Shown piece after piece: positions 24,525 through 31,457 of a stretch of 31,457 bases of DNA (position 1 is the stretch's first letter; each line of letters starts with the position of its first letter). The stretch lies in contig JACKBM010000065.1 in the NCBI GenBank assembly GCA_020634575.1, positions 1 to 31,457 of the forward strand, read 5' to 3'. The translations under genes were made by a program, and so were the position numbers. A model generated the notes under the pieces. That model was not told the origin of the DNA. It saw only the letters and a program-made list of their open reading frames with translations, and did no database searches. The stretch comes from Ardenticatenales bacterium. GTDB lineage: Bacteria > Chloroflexota > Anaerolineae > Promineifilales > Promineifilaceae.

Positions 24525-24555
24525 AAAAAGGGGCGCCAACCTCAGCTGACGCCCC
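24525..24555 (-). terminator. Intrinsic terminator of the EF-G2-like gene
   Basis: On the minus strand GGGGCG (24555-24550) pairs with CGCCCC (24535-24530) around a 14-base loop, followed by five U. It lies 25 bp past the EF-G2 stop codon. Confidence 0.75.
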
Positions 24556-24579
24556 TCTCCAAACTCATTAGGAACGGTT

Positions 24580-26667
24580 TTACTCTTCCGTCTCTTCCCG
24601 CTTGTTCTCCGCCACGATCCGTTCTGCCAGGTGGCTCGGGACCCGGCCGTAATGCAGGAACTTCATCGCATAGACGCCGCGGCCACCGGTCATGGAGCGC
24701 AGATCCTGCTGATAGGTCTGCATCTCCGCCAGCGGAACTTCGGCGCGCACGATGGTCTTGTTGCCAACCTGCTCCATACCGAGGACACGCGCCCGCCGTG
24801 AGTTGAAGTCACTCATGACGTCACCCATGTTTTCGGACAGAACTGTCACTTCGGCCTCGTAAATTGGCTCCAGCAACACCGGCTTGGCGGCCATGACCGC
24901 CTTCTTGAACACCTCGCGACCGGCCGTCTGGAAAGCAATTTCCTTGGAGTCGACCGGGTGCTCTTTGCCGTCAAAAACGACCGCCTTGACGCCGGTTACC
25001 GGATAACCGGCCAGAACGCCGCCTTCCAGTGATTGGCGACAACCTTTTTCCACGGCGGCGACAAACGGGGCGGATATCGACCCACCGAAGATCTCGGAGT
25101 CAAAGGTGAACTCTTCATCATCATCCAGGGATTCAACCCGCAACATGACCCGGGCATATTGGCCGGCGCCGCCGCTCTGCTTTTTGTGCGTATGCTCCGC
25201 AGATGCGGTGGAGGTGATGGTTTCCCGGTAGGGGATGCGTGGCGTGTGGGTGTTGAGCGTCACACCAAATTTGGATTTGGCTTTCTTGATAGCCATGTCC
25301 AGATGCGTGTTGCCCATACCGGACAGAATTGTTTCCCGGGTGGCCGGTTCATTGTGCCAGCGCAACGTCTTGTCTTCGGCAGCCAAACGGTTGAGTGCCT
25401 GGCTCATTTTGGCCACATCTGCCTGTGTTTCGGCGGTAATCGAGACGGAAACGATTGGCTCCGGCTGCTCAATCTCTGGCAGGAACAACTGTTCATTGCG
25501 CTGGCAGAGTGTGTCGTTTGTGCCGGCCTCGCCGAGCTTGACGACGACGCCAATATCGCCGGCGTGGAGCTTGCCGACCGCGGTCTGATGACTGCCGCGA
25601 ATAACCTGCAATGGCCCGACACGGACTTCGCTGTCCAGGGTGCTGTCCCAGACCCGGCTGTCCGACTCCAGTGTCCCGCCATACACCCGAATGTAGCTCA
25701 TCTTGCCATACTGGTCGTCACGGGTTTTAAAGATGAATGCGGCCAACGGCGAGTCATCGGCGATGTCATAAGTGGCTTCGTTACCGTCTTTGTCTTTGGC
25801 GGCAAATTGCTTCTTTTCGCCTGGCGTAGCCAGATCTTCATCGGGGGCCGGCATCAGCTTGGTCACCGCGCCGAGCAAGGGTTTGACGGCGATGCCGGCT
25901 TCCGGCGCCGCATACATGACGGGCGTACACAGCCGCTGCGCAATCGCGCCCTTCAGACCGCGAATGACATCTTCTTCGGTAAAGGGTTCTTCCGCGAAGA
26001 ACTTCTCCATGAGAGCGTCGTCGCCTTCAGCGGCTGCTTCGATCATCTCTTCGCGGGCGGCCTCAGCATCATCAACGAGCTCGGCTGGAATGGGGCCGCG
26101 CGCGTCATTGTCGCCCAGCCGGGCTTCCATGCTGATCAGGTCGATAATGCCCTTAAATTCGGGACCTTCGCCGATGGGCAACTGGAGGCTGATAAAACGG
26201 CTATCCAGGTTTTCGCGGATGCTGGCCATGGCCCGGGCGGCCCGGGCGTTGTCCCGATTCATTTTGTTGATGACGATGATGCGGGGCAAATCCCGCTCCA
26301 GGGTTGCCTGCCAGGCAATTTCTGTGCCTACCTCAACGCCGGCCACCGACTCAACCAGAATCAGGGCGCCATCGGCCACACTCAAGGCGGCGTTCATCTC
26401 GCCCACAAAGTCGACATAGCCTGGTGTATCCAGCAGGTTGACTTTCAGGCCAGCGTATTCAATTGGGGCAATTGCAGTGGAGGTGGAACTATTGCGGGCA
26501 ACCTCTTCCTCTTCAAAGTCAGTAGTTGCCGTGCCGTCCTGAACTTTGCCAAGGCGAGTGATGGCACCGGTATCAAAAAGAAGTCTTTCGACCATAGTGG
26601 TTTTGCCGGCGCCGTTGTGGGAGACAAGCGCGACATTCCGAATCTGTCCAGTCTGATATTCTTTCAT
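24580..26667 (-). CDS. EF-G2-like translational GTPase
   Basis: 695 residues from the ATG at 26667 (MKEYQTGQIRNVALVSHNG). An earlier in-frame ATG at 26706 has no ribosome site and adds a 13-residue tail. G1 is SHNGAGKTT (about 16-24), G3 is DTPGYVDF (80-87) and G4 is NKMN (134-137). G3 carries Tyr84 in place of the catalytic His of canonical EF-G, as in the EF-G2 branch typified by the Thermus EF-G-2 protein. Domains II to V follow: SGMGNTHLDMAI, QSGGAGQYARV, VLLEPIY, GDVMSDFNSRRARVLGME and TGGRGVYAMKF. It may act as a ribosome-associated GTPase in stress or recycling rather than in main-line translocation. A near-consensus promoter lies at 26782-26810. Confidence 0.92.
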   Translation of the reverse strand: MKEYQTGQIRNVALVSHNGAGKTTMVERLLFDTGAITRLGKVQDGTATTDFEEEEVARNSSTSTAIAPIEYAGLKVNLLDTPGYVDFVGEMNAALSVADGALILVESVAGVEVGTEIAWQATLERDLPRIIVINKMNRDNARAARAMASIRENLDSRFISLQLPIGEGPEFKGIIDLISMEARLGDNDARGPIPAELVDDAEAAREEMIEAAAEGDDALMEKFFAEEPFTEEDVIRGLKGAIAQRLCTPVMYAAPEAGIAVKPLLGAVTKLMPAPDEDLATPGEKKQFAAKDKDGNEATYDIADDSPLAAFIFKTRDDQYGKMSYIRVYGGTLESDSRVWDSTLDSEVRVGPLQVIRGSHQTAVGKLHAGDIGVVVKLGEAGTNDTLCQRNEQLFLPEIEQPEPIVSVSITAETQADVAKMSQALNRLAAEDKTLRWHNEPATRETILSGMGNTHLDMAIKKAKSKFGVTLNTHTPRIPYRETITSTASAEHTHKKQSGGAGQYARVMLRVESLDDDEEFTFDSEIFGGSISAPFVAAVEKGCRQSLEGGVLAGYPVTGVKAVVFDGKEHPVDSKEIAFQTAGREVFKKAVMAAKPVLLEPIYEAEVTVLSENMGDVMSDFNSRRARVLGMEQVGNKTIVRAEVPLAEMQTYQQDLRSMTGGRGVYAMKFLHYGRVPSHLAERIVAENKREETEE

Positions 26668-26781
26668 TCCCGGGAAACCTCTTGTAAAAATTTCGACGCG
26701 CTGCATTTGCAGGGCGATGAGTACTTTTCTGCTTTGGGGTGTGCTGGGGAACAGTCACAGCGATCCAAATAAGAGCAGCGG

Positions 26782-26810
26782 ATTTTAGTTGAAAATGGGG
26801 TGCTTGTCAA
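26782..26810 (-). promoter_or_regulatory. Near-consensus promoter of the EF-G2-like gene
   Basis: On the minus strand a perfect TTGACA (26805-26810) and TAAAAT (26782-26787) are separated by 17 bp. Start near 26775 gives a leader of about 108 bases to the ATG at 26667. This is the strongest sigma-70-type promoter in the window. Confidence 0.75.
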
Positions 26811-26903
26811 AGCAGGGGAGACGCCGCGCCAGCCTGCAAAAATGCAACCCGGATCAGCGGTGAGCGTATAGCGGGTGTGTGACTGCTCAGGGAGGAAAAT
26901 AAG

Positions 26904-27965
26904 ATGGAAGATAACGACTATAAACCAGTGGTACCTCCTGAACAACGGCCAGCCAGACGCGGCAGTGCGCCTTCTTTTTTCGGACCGTTACTTCTTATCG
27001 GGGCCGGGGGTTACTTCCTGTTAAACAATATGGGGTTGCTGCCGGCCTTGAATTGGAACGCCGCCTTTCGCCTCTGGCCGCTGCTGTTGATCCTGGGTGG
27101 CGTTAACCTGATCGTGCGCCAGATTCGGCGTCCATTGGGGACGTTCCTTAGCTTCCTGGTGGCGCTGGCAACTGTGGCGCTGTTTGGCTATTTGCTTCTC
27201 TCGCCGACATTGCCGCAGCGATTGCAGCCGCTAGCCGGCCCAACTGCGGTGCAAACCGAAACAGTCAGCTATGCGCTGACCGCACCCGCGGCTACCGTTG
27301 GCCTGGATTTTAACAGCGCCGGCGCCCAGCTTTACGCCCTACATGACAGCGACAACCTGCTTGAAGGCGAGATTAGCTACATCAACGAACTGCAAGCGGA
27401 TTGGGATGAGAATGACGCTGGGCGAGCTGTGCTGCACCTGGATACCGACGACCGGGCCGGCTCAGTCTTCAGCCAGGCGACCGGTCTGCTGTTTGGCGCT
27501 GAGGATCAATGGCAGATTGGCCTGTCGCCCGAGCTGCCGCTGGCCCTGACGTTGGATCTGGGTTCCGGCTCGATGCAAATGGACATGGCTGAGCTGCAGC
27601 TTGAGTCGTTATCGATTGATGGGGGTAGTGGCGTCAGTGAACTGCTGTTACCGGCCGGTACCTACACCCTCCACTATGACATCGGCTCCGGCGCTACTAC
27701 AGTTCATGTGGGCCAGTCTGGCGCGGCCGAACTGCATCTGGATGGCGGCAGTGGCCGGCTGACATTGGTGGTACCGGCCGGTGTCCCTGTCTACCTCGAA
27801 GTTGAATCCGGCACCGGCAACCTGAATCTGGACGATCGTTTCAAACAAGTCGACGAGCGCGATGGCGTGACGATCTGGGAAACCCGCGGCTTTGACCCGA
27901 AGGCTGAACATATCACCATTTACCTTGACCTGGGCAGCGGCTCGGTCAGCAGCGAACTGCCGTAA
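26904..27965 (+). CDS. LiaF-like membrane protein with toastrack-type beta domain
   Basis: 353 residues. A short polar N-terminus is followed by three hydrophobic segments (about 23-45, 48-68 and 75-100). The SFFGPLLLIGAGGYFLLNNMGLLP / LWPLLLILGGVNLI pattern is that of DUF5668/LiaI-LiaF transmembrane regions. The C-terminal half (about 115-353) is a beta-rich, toastrack-like extracytoplasmic domain with a recurring GSG motif (LDLGSGS, DGGSGV, DIGSGA, DGGSGR, SGTGN, LDLGSGS). Such proteins take part in envelope-stress sensing in other phyla; here no kinase is adjacent. GGGAGGA nine bases before the ATG is a strong ribosome site. The gene is divergent from EF-G2, and the K+ channel gene follows 47 bp later. 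Confidence 0.88.
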   Translation: MEDNDYKPVVPPEQRPARRGSAPSFFGPLLLIGAGGYFLLNNMGLLPALNWNAAFRLWPLLLILGGVNLIVRQIRRPLGTFLSFLVALATVALFGYLLLSPTLPQRLQPLAGPTAVQTETVSYALTAPAATVGLDFNSAGAQLYALHDSDNLLEGEISYINELQADWDENDAGRAVLHLDTDDRAGSVFSQATGLLFGAEDQWQIGLSPELPLALTLDLGSGSMQMDMAELQLESLSIDGGSGVSELLLPAGTYTLHYDIGSGATTVHVGQSGAAELHLDGGSGRLTLVVPAGVPVYLEVESGTGNLNLDDRFKQVDERDGVTIWETRGFDPKAEHITIYLDLGSGSVSSELP

Positions 27966-27976
27966 GTACAATTAAA

Positions 27977-28006
27977 TTGTGCCGGGACGCTGGCCAGACG
28001 TAAAAT
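27977..28006 (+). promoter_or_regulatory. Promoter giving a possibly leaderless K+ channel mRNA
   Basis: TTGTGC (27977-27982) and TAAAAT (28001-28006) are 18 bp apart. The expected transcription start coincides with the ATG at 28013. A 13-bp palindrome, ACAATT-A-AATTGT (27968-27980), overlaps the -35 and could be an operator. Confidence 0.5.
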
Positions 28007-28012
28007 GGAGGC

Positions 28013-29014
28013 ATGAATCTCAGTCGACGCCTGGCCCCAGTCATTGCCCTGCTGCTGCTCATTGTCCTGTTTGGCACAGCCGGCTACATGTTGCTGGAAG
28101 ATTGGGCGTTTGTCGATGCACTCTACATGACCGTCATCACCCTGACGACGGTTGGCTTTGGCGAAACGTATCCCCTTGACCCGGTTGGGCGAATCTTCAC
28201 GATTGTTCTGATAGTTCTGGGGATCAGTATCCTGGCTTACGCCTCGCGCGTCATCGTCGAATATGTTCTGACGACCAATGTGAGCCAGGTCTGGAGGCAG
28301 CGCCGCATGAAACAGCAGCTGGCGGAACTACACGATCACCTCATTGTCTGTGGCTTTGGGCGCGTGGGCGAGAACGCCTGCCAGACGTTATCGGAAGGGC
28401 GGCGTCCTTTTCTGGTCATCGACGACGCGCCAGCCAAGGTCAGCGAAGCGCGGGCCCACGGTTGGCTGGCCCTGGAAGGCGACGCCACCCACGACGAGAT
28501 CCTCAAGGAGGCTGGCATTGAGCGGGCCTGGGGGATGCTCATTTCTTCGGGCAGCGATGTGACGAACCTGTTTATCGTCATCTCCGCCCGGGCGCTGAAC
28601 CCGAAGTTGACCATCGTTGCCCGCGCCTCGGAACAGGGGAACGAGGCCAAGATGCGGCGCGCTGGCGCGGATAAGGTGGTGTCGCCCTACAGCATTGGTG
28701 GTCGCCACATGGCTAATTCGCTGATCCGACCGCATGTAACCGAATTTCTGGATGTGGTGACACTTAATAGTGGTCTGGCCCTGTTTCTGGAAGAATGTGC
28801 CTTGCAGGCAGATTCACCGCTGGTGGGCCAATCGGTCATTGAGGCGAACATTCGGGCCCGAACAGGGGTGACACTGGTGGCTTTGCGTCGGGGCAGCAGC
28901 GGTGAGACGTTGTCGCCGGACGGAGGTGCCAAGTTGGCGGCTGGTGACGAATTGATTGCCCTGGGGACGCGGGAACAGCTCCGCGCCCTGGAGGATCTCA
29001 GCCGGCAACGTTAA
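28013..29014 (+). CDS. Potassium channel protein with RCK (TrkA-N/TrkA-C) domains
   Basis: 333 residues. Two membrane helices (about 9-28 and 60-85) enclose a pore helix and the selectivity filter TTVGFGE (45-51), close to the TVGYGD of K+ channels. A cytoplasmic RCK-N/TrkA-N Rossmann domain (about 108-230) begins LIVCGFGRVGENA and has a TrkA-C domain (about 250-330: NSGLALFLEECALQADSPLVG) behind it. This is the usual two-helix MthK-type layout: a tetrameric K+ channel gated by a ligand such as Ca2+ or nucleotides bound at the RCK ring. The filter has Phe for Tyr and Glu for Asp, seen in some prokaryotic channels. GGAGG stands only one base before the ATG, too close for an optimal ribosome site. 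Confidence 0.93.
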   Translation: MNLSRRLAPVIALLLLIVLFGTAGYMLLEDWAFVDALYMTVITLTTVGFGETYPLDPVGRIFTIVLIVLGISILAYASRVIVEYVLTTNVSQVWRQRRMKQQLAELHDHLIVCGFGRVGENACQTLSEGRRPFLVIDDAPAKVSEARAHGWLALEGDATHDEILKEAGIERAWGMLISSGSDVTNLFIVISARALNPKLTIVARASEQGNEAKMRRAGADKVVSPYSIGGRHMANSLIRPHVTEFLDVVTLNSGLALFLEECALQADSPLVGQSVIEANIRARTGVTLVALRRGSSGETLSPDGGAKLAAGDELIALGTREQLRALEDLSRQR

Positions 29015-29079
29015 GCGATTGGGCAATGGGTACGGAATCGGGCCGGTGCCGCAAGATAGATGTTCAGATTGATTCGCTA

Positions 29080-29107
29080 TTGTACTCAGAGTGAAACCCA
29101 GTAAAAT
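29080..29107 (+). promoter_or_regulatory. Promoter of the 118-residue gene
   Basis: TTGTAC (29080-29085) and TAAAAT (29102-29107) are separated by 16 bp. Predicted start near 29114. Confidence 0.55.
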
Positions 29108-29111
29108 GGGA

Positions 29112-29136
29112 GCACGCCCTGGCGAAAACGGCGTGC
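29112..29136 (+). other. Hairpin at the predicted 5' end of the mRNA
   Basis: A perfect 7-bp stem GCACGCC (29112-29118) with GGCGTGC (29130-29136) and an 11-base loop begins at the predicted transcription start. It sits about 13 bases upstream of the GGAAGGAAG ribosome site, so it may protect the 5' end of the message. Confidence 0.5.
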
Positions 29137-29161
29137 AAGAAGCTGTAAAGGAAGGAAGCTA

Positions 29162-29518
29162 GTGTCTGAACCAGAATACATCACCATTGTCGAAGGTCCC
29201 ACGCCTGAATTCCGGCCGGTTGCAGAGCGCCTTTTCCACTCAATTCTGGAAGGCCCCCTCGACGCCGATGTCAACATCTGCGAAATGCGCACCATGAATG
29301 GGCAGGACATCCTGGCCCGTTGCCGTTCCGCCTGGAAGGAAGGGCGGCCGGTTTTGCTGGACTATCCCGATGATATGCGGATGCGCCAGCAGGTTGAAGT
29401 GGTCTCCATGCGGCTGGATGAATGGGATTCAGGCACGGTGCTGCGCCTCTGGATTCGCATGCCGGTTGAGCAAGATGAGGCCGATGAATTTGATGGCCTG
29501 GATGATTTGCTGCGCTGA
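29162..29518 (+). CDS. Conserved-looking small acidic protein of unknown function
   Basis: 118 residues; I do not recognise the family. The start is the GTG at 29162, preceded by GGAAGGAAG at good spacing. The protein has no signal peptide, membrane segment or Cys pair suggesting metal binding. It looks like a compact alpha/beta fold: ITIVEGPTPEFRPVAERLFHSI, VNICEMRTMNGQDILARCRSAW, PVLLDYPDDMRMRQQVEVVSMRL and TVLRLWIRMP, with an acidic C-terminus (EQDEADEFDGLDDLL). It has its own promoter, a 5' hairpin and a terminator, so it is a single-gene unit, which argues that it is real. Coding bias matches its neighbours. Confidence 0.8.
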   Translation: MSEPEYITIVEGPTPEFRPVAERLFHSILEGPLDADVNICEMRTMNGQDILARCRSAWKEGRPVLLDYPDDMRMRQQVEVVSMRLDEWDSGTVLRLWIRMPVEQDEADEFDGLDDLLR

Positions 29519-29552
29519 TTGCCCCCAGCGCGCCCACAGTTTTGTCTTTTTC

Positions 29553-29582
29553 AGGGAGTGTGCCACGGTACACTCCCTTTTT
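29553..29582 (+). terminator. Intrinsic terminator after the 118-residue gene
   Basis: A perfect 9-bp stem (AGGGAGTGT at 29553-29561 with 29570-29578, 8-base loop) is followed by a T run to 29582. It lies 34 bp after the stop codon. Confidence 0.88.
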
Positions 29583-29610
29583 GTTGGCGCGGATGCCTTG
29601 ACTGACACTC

Positions 29611-29619
29611 TGTGATAAT
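29611..29619 (+). promoter_or_regulatory. Candidate extended -10 for the acyl-CoA operon
   Basis: TGT-GATAAT fits an extended -10; TTGACT (29598-29603) is too close to serve as -35. Start near 29626 would give a leader of about 29 bases with GGGAGA before the ATG at 29655. Confidence 0.4.
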
Positions 29620-29654
29620 CTGGGCGGCGAGATTTTGTTGACCCGGGAGATGGC

Positions 29655-30434
29655 ATGGCCTATACCACGATCCTGACCGAGCTGGCTGACGGGGTGCTGA
29701 CGATCACCCTGAACCGGCCGGATACCCTCAATGCCTTCAACGACACGATGATATTTGAGACCATGGCCGCCCTGAAAGAAGCAGGTCGGGACAAAGCTGT
29801 ACGCTGCGTGCGGCTCACCGGCGCCGGCCGTGGTTTTTCTTCCGGCCAGGATCTGCGCGACGTGCCGAACCGTGAAGGCACCATCGGCGACCATATGCGC
29901 CACACCTACAACCGGCTCATCTTGCAGATGGTGGGGCTGGCCAAGCCGATCCTGGGCGCCATCAACGGCGTGGCTGCCGGGGCAGGCTGCGGCATCGCCC
30001 TGGCTACCGATTTGCGTATCTGCTCCGACCAGGCCTCATTTTTGCAGGTGTTCAGTAAACGCGGGCTCGTGCCGGATAATGGCTCAACCTGGTTACTGCC
30101 CCGGCTCGTCGGCTATGCCCGGGCCTATGAGATGGCGGTGGAAGCGGAGAAAATCGGCGCCGCCCAGGCTCTCGAATGGGGGCTGGTCAATCGGGTTGTG
30201 CCGCATGAGCAGCTGGGTGAAATCAGCCTGGCCTGGGCCCGCCAGATCGCGGCCGGCCCGACGCTGGCGTATGGCCTCACCAAACGGGCCATGCTCAAGG
30301 GGCTGACGATGGATTTGGAGAGCGCGTTGGCTTACGAGGCCCACATGCAAGATCTGGCCGGCGCCAGCGCTGACAGCCAGGAAGCCATCCAGGCGTTCCT
30401 GGAAAAGCGCGCCCCGACATTCAAAGGACATTAA
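29655..30434 (+). CDS. Enoyl-CoA hydratase/isomerase family protein (PaaG-like)
   Basis: 259 residues of the crotonase fold. The oxyanion-hole segments are GRGFSSGQDLRD (about 58-69) and NGVAAGAGCGIALATD (104-119). VFSKRGLVPDNGSTWLLPRLVG places D141 where PaaG-type isomerases carry their catalytic Asp. The two catalytic Glu of true enoyl-CoA hydratases are not both present, so isomerisation, as in ring-epoxide isomerisation of phenylacetyl-CoA or double-bond shifting, is at least as likely as hydration. Phenylacetate-pathway oxygenase genes are not in the window, so the substrate is open. GGGAGA precedes the ATG at 29655. The next gene starts on the base after its stop codon, marking an operon with 3-hydroxyacyl-CoA dehydrogenase. 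Confidence 0.93.
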   Translation: MAYTTILTELADGVLTITLNRPDTLNAFNDTMIFETMAALKEAGRDKAVRCVRLTGAGRGFSSGQDLRDVPNREGTIGDHMRHTYNRLILQMVGLAKPILGAINGVAAGAGCGIALATDLRICSDQASFLQVFSKRGLVPDNGSTWLLPRLVGYARAYEMAVEAEKIGAAQALEWGLVNRVVPHEQLGEISLAWARQIAAGPTLAYGLTKRAMLKGLTMDLESALAYEAHMQDLAGASADSQEAIQAFLEKRAPTFKGH

Positions 30435-31286
30435 ATGCAACATGTGACGGTTCTTGGTTCCGGTACGATGGGGGCGGGTATCGCCCAGGTTTCGGCAGTT
30501 TTTGGTTATGATGTCATGCTTTATGACATTGACGAAGCCGCGCTGGCCCGGGCGCAGGCCAGCATCTTCGACTCGATTGATAAGGGTGTCGCTCGGGGCA
30601 AGACGGCCCCTGACGTAGCTGAGGCAGCTAAAGAGCGGTTGCAGTTTACCATTGACCTGGGGACGGCGGCGGCTAATGCGGACCTGATCATCGAGGCGGT
30701 GCCGGAAATCATGTCGCTGAAGAAAGAGCTGTTTGCCCAGCTCGATGCGTTGGCGCCTGAATGGGCTATTTTGGCCAGCAACACGTCCAGCCTGAGTATC
30801 AGCGCCCTGGCGGCGGTGACAGACCGGCCGGATCGCGTCATCGGTCTCCACTTCTTCAACCCGGCCCACATCATGAAGCTGGTTGAGGTAATCACGGCTG
30901 ACGAAACCAGTCCGAACACCATCGCTGCCTGCGAAGCTTATTGCCAGCAGCTGCAAAAAACCACCGTGCGCTGCAGTGACACGCCCGCATTTATCGTCAA
31001 TCGCGTGGCGCGCCCCTTCTACCTGGAGGCGCTGCGCCTGCTGGGCGAAAACGCCGCCAGCCCGGCCGAGATAGATAAGTTGATGAAATCGGTTGGCTTC
31101 CGCATGGGGCCATTCGAGCTGATCGACCTGGTCGGCTGCGACGTCAATTTTGCCGTGACAGAATCCGTCTATACCGCCTATTTTCAGGATCCAAAATACC
31201 GGCCGCATGTCATCCAGAAACGGATGGTGGAGAGTGGCAAGTTGGGCCGCAAAAGCGGCCAGGGGTTCTACAAGTACGAAAAGTAA
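30435..31286 (+). CDS. 3-hydroxyacyl-CoA dehydrogenase (HbdA/PaaH type)
   Basis: 283 residues, the length of single-function short-chain 3-hydroxyacyl-CoA dehydrogenases. The NAD-binding loop is LGSGTMGAGIAQ (7-18), and the catalytic dyad is H139 (GLHFFNPAHIMKLVEV) with E151, twelve residues on as in the family. NTSSL and the C-terminal FRMGPFELIDLVGCDVN and SGKLGRKSGQGFYKYE blocks are canonical. It oxidises 3-hydroxyacyl-CoA to 3-oxoacyl-CoA with NAD+, feeding a thiolase such as that at 7805-9073, or runs in reverse. It begins directly after the stop of the hydratase/isomerase gene with no gap. No good ribosome site precedes its ATG except AAAGGA in the end of the previous gene. Confidence 0.96.
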   Translation: MQHVTVLGSGTMGAGIAQVSAVFGYDVMLYDIDEAALARAQASIFDSIDKGVARGKTAPDVAEAAKERLQFTIDLGTAAANADLIIEAVPEIMSLKKELFAQLDALAPEWAILASNTSSLSISALAAVTDRPDRVIGLHFFNPAHIMKLVEVITADETSPNTIAACEAYCQQLQKTTVRCSDTPAFIVNRVARPFYLEALRLLGENAASPAEIDKLMKSVGFRMGPFELIDLVGCDVNFAVTESVYTAYFQDPKYRPHVIQKRMVESGKLGRKSGQGFYKYEK

Positions 31287-31299
31287 TTGAGTGAATCTG

Positions 31300-31457
31300 A
31301 TGTTTGGTATTGATTTTTCCGCCCTGCTGCCAGAAAATTTTGGCACCCTCCTTTTTAATGCTGCCTGGCGCATCCTCTTAATTGCGATTATCGCCTTCGT
31401 GGCGGTACGTTTGCTGCGTTCGCTGGTGCGAGCCAGTATCCGCCGCATTCAGGGGAT
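31300..31457 (+). CDS. N-terminus of a membrane protein, perhaps a mechanosensitive channel (partial)
   Basis: An open frame from the ATG at 31300 to the window end gives 52 residues: MFGIDFSALLPENFGTLLFN, then a hydrophobic helix (about 22-40, RILLIAIIAFVAVRLL) and a basic segment (RSLVRASIRRIQG). A GTG in frame at 31291 is a possible earlier start. The arrangement of a short polar lead, one helix and a basic amphipathic stretch is common at the start of small MscS-type mechanosensitive channels. That label is a guess from a fragment. It starts 13 bp after the dehydrogenase gene and could be co-transcribed. Confidence 0.6.
   Translation, partial: MFGIDFSALLPENFGTLLFNAAWRILLIAIIAFVAVRLLRSLVRASIRRIQG

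Noticed and set aside
25033..26772. Open frame of 579 codons on the plus strand
   Set aside because: It lies antisense to the EF-G2-like gene, whose product has all family motifs. The antisense product shows no recognisable domain, and such long shadows are common in GC-rich genes.
30093..31448. Open frame of 451 codons on the minus strand
   Set aside because: It is antisense to the hydratase/isomerase and dehydrogenase genes, both of which have intact catalytic motifs; the product has no recognisable domain.

Overview
The window is about 31.5 kb of GC-rich (roughly 60%) bacterial chromosome, densely packed with genes on both strands. Gene content and style suggest a filamentous or Anaerolineae/Caldilineae-like member of the Chloroflexota. 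The indicators are a stand-alone EF-G2-type GTPase, a small helix-hairpin-helix protein, Rcp1-type response regulators, PcaF/PaaG-like acyl-CoA enzymes and a DUF5668-type membrane protein. This assignment is an inference; no rRNA or tRNA is present to anchor it. No tRNA, rRNA, CRISPR array, transposase, integrase or prophage gene was seen. The octamer CCGGCCGG is strikingly over-represented throughout.

Layout. 1-4638 (minus): a tightly coupled signalling operon encoding a PhnD-type periplasmic binding lipoprotein, a membrane histidine kinase (PAS, GAF, kinase core), a single-domain response regulator, and a receiver-PAS protein that runs off the left edge. 4715-6101: an MFS transporter (minus). 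6102-7690 (plus): a LuxR-type regulator with a degenerate receiver, then a histidine phosphatase. Between them lie two operator-like repeats resembling GntR/FadR sites. 7728-9073: an intrinsic terminator and a PcaF-like thiolase. 9085-9921 (minus): a CorA-like protein lacking the usual GMN-bearing end. 10001-10405 (plus): a small four-helix membrane protein. 10438-11613 (minus): a stand-alone thioester-reductase-like dehydrogenase. 11688-15002 (minus): a very large hybrid sensor kinase with seven predicted N-terminal helices. 15134-17174 (minus): a coiled-coil J-domain protein and a membrane transglutaminase-like protein. 17312-18934 (minus): a HAD nucleotidase-like enzyme and a polyprenyl diphosphate synthase.

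19253-20815 (plus): GMP synthase, followed by a REP-type inverted repeat pair (20901-21040). 21064-24055 (plus): a six-helix membrane protein overlapping a HyuA-type hydantoinase/oxoprolinase. 24217-26667 (minus): a small HhH protein and an EF-G2-like GTPase, with clusters of short palindromes around the HhH gene. 26904-29014 (plus): a LiaF/toastrack-type membrane protein and a K+ channel with an RCK domain. 29162-29518 (plus): an unrecognised 118-residue protein. 29655-31286 (plus): a PaaG-like enoyl-CoA hydratase/isomerase immediately followed by 3-hydroxyacyl-CoA dehydrogenase. The start of a membrane protein runs off the right edge.

Functionally the window mixes environmental sensing (two large kinase systems plus a LuxR regulator), acyl-CoA metabolism (thiolase, hydratase/isomerase and dehydrogenase, all on the plus strand but split by about 20 kb), isoprenoid and purine biosynthesis, and ion handling. 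I see no large self-contained novel system such as a defence island or a biosynthetic cluster. The most interesting items are the binding-protein/kinase operon, the FadR-like operator pair, the REP doublet, the over-represented octamer, and several unusual protein architectures. Promoter, operator and terminator calls come from reading motifs by eye and are unconfirmed.
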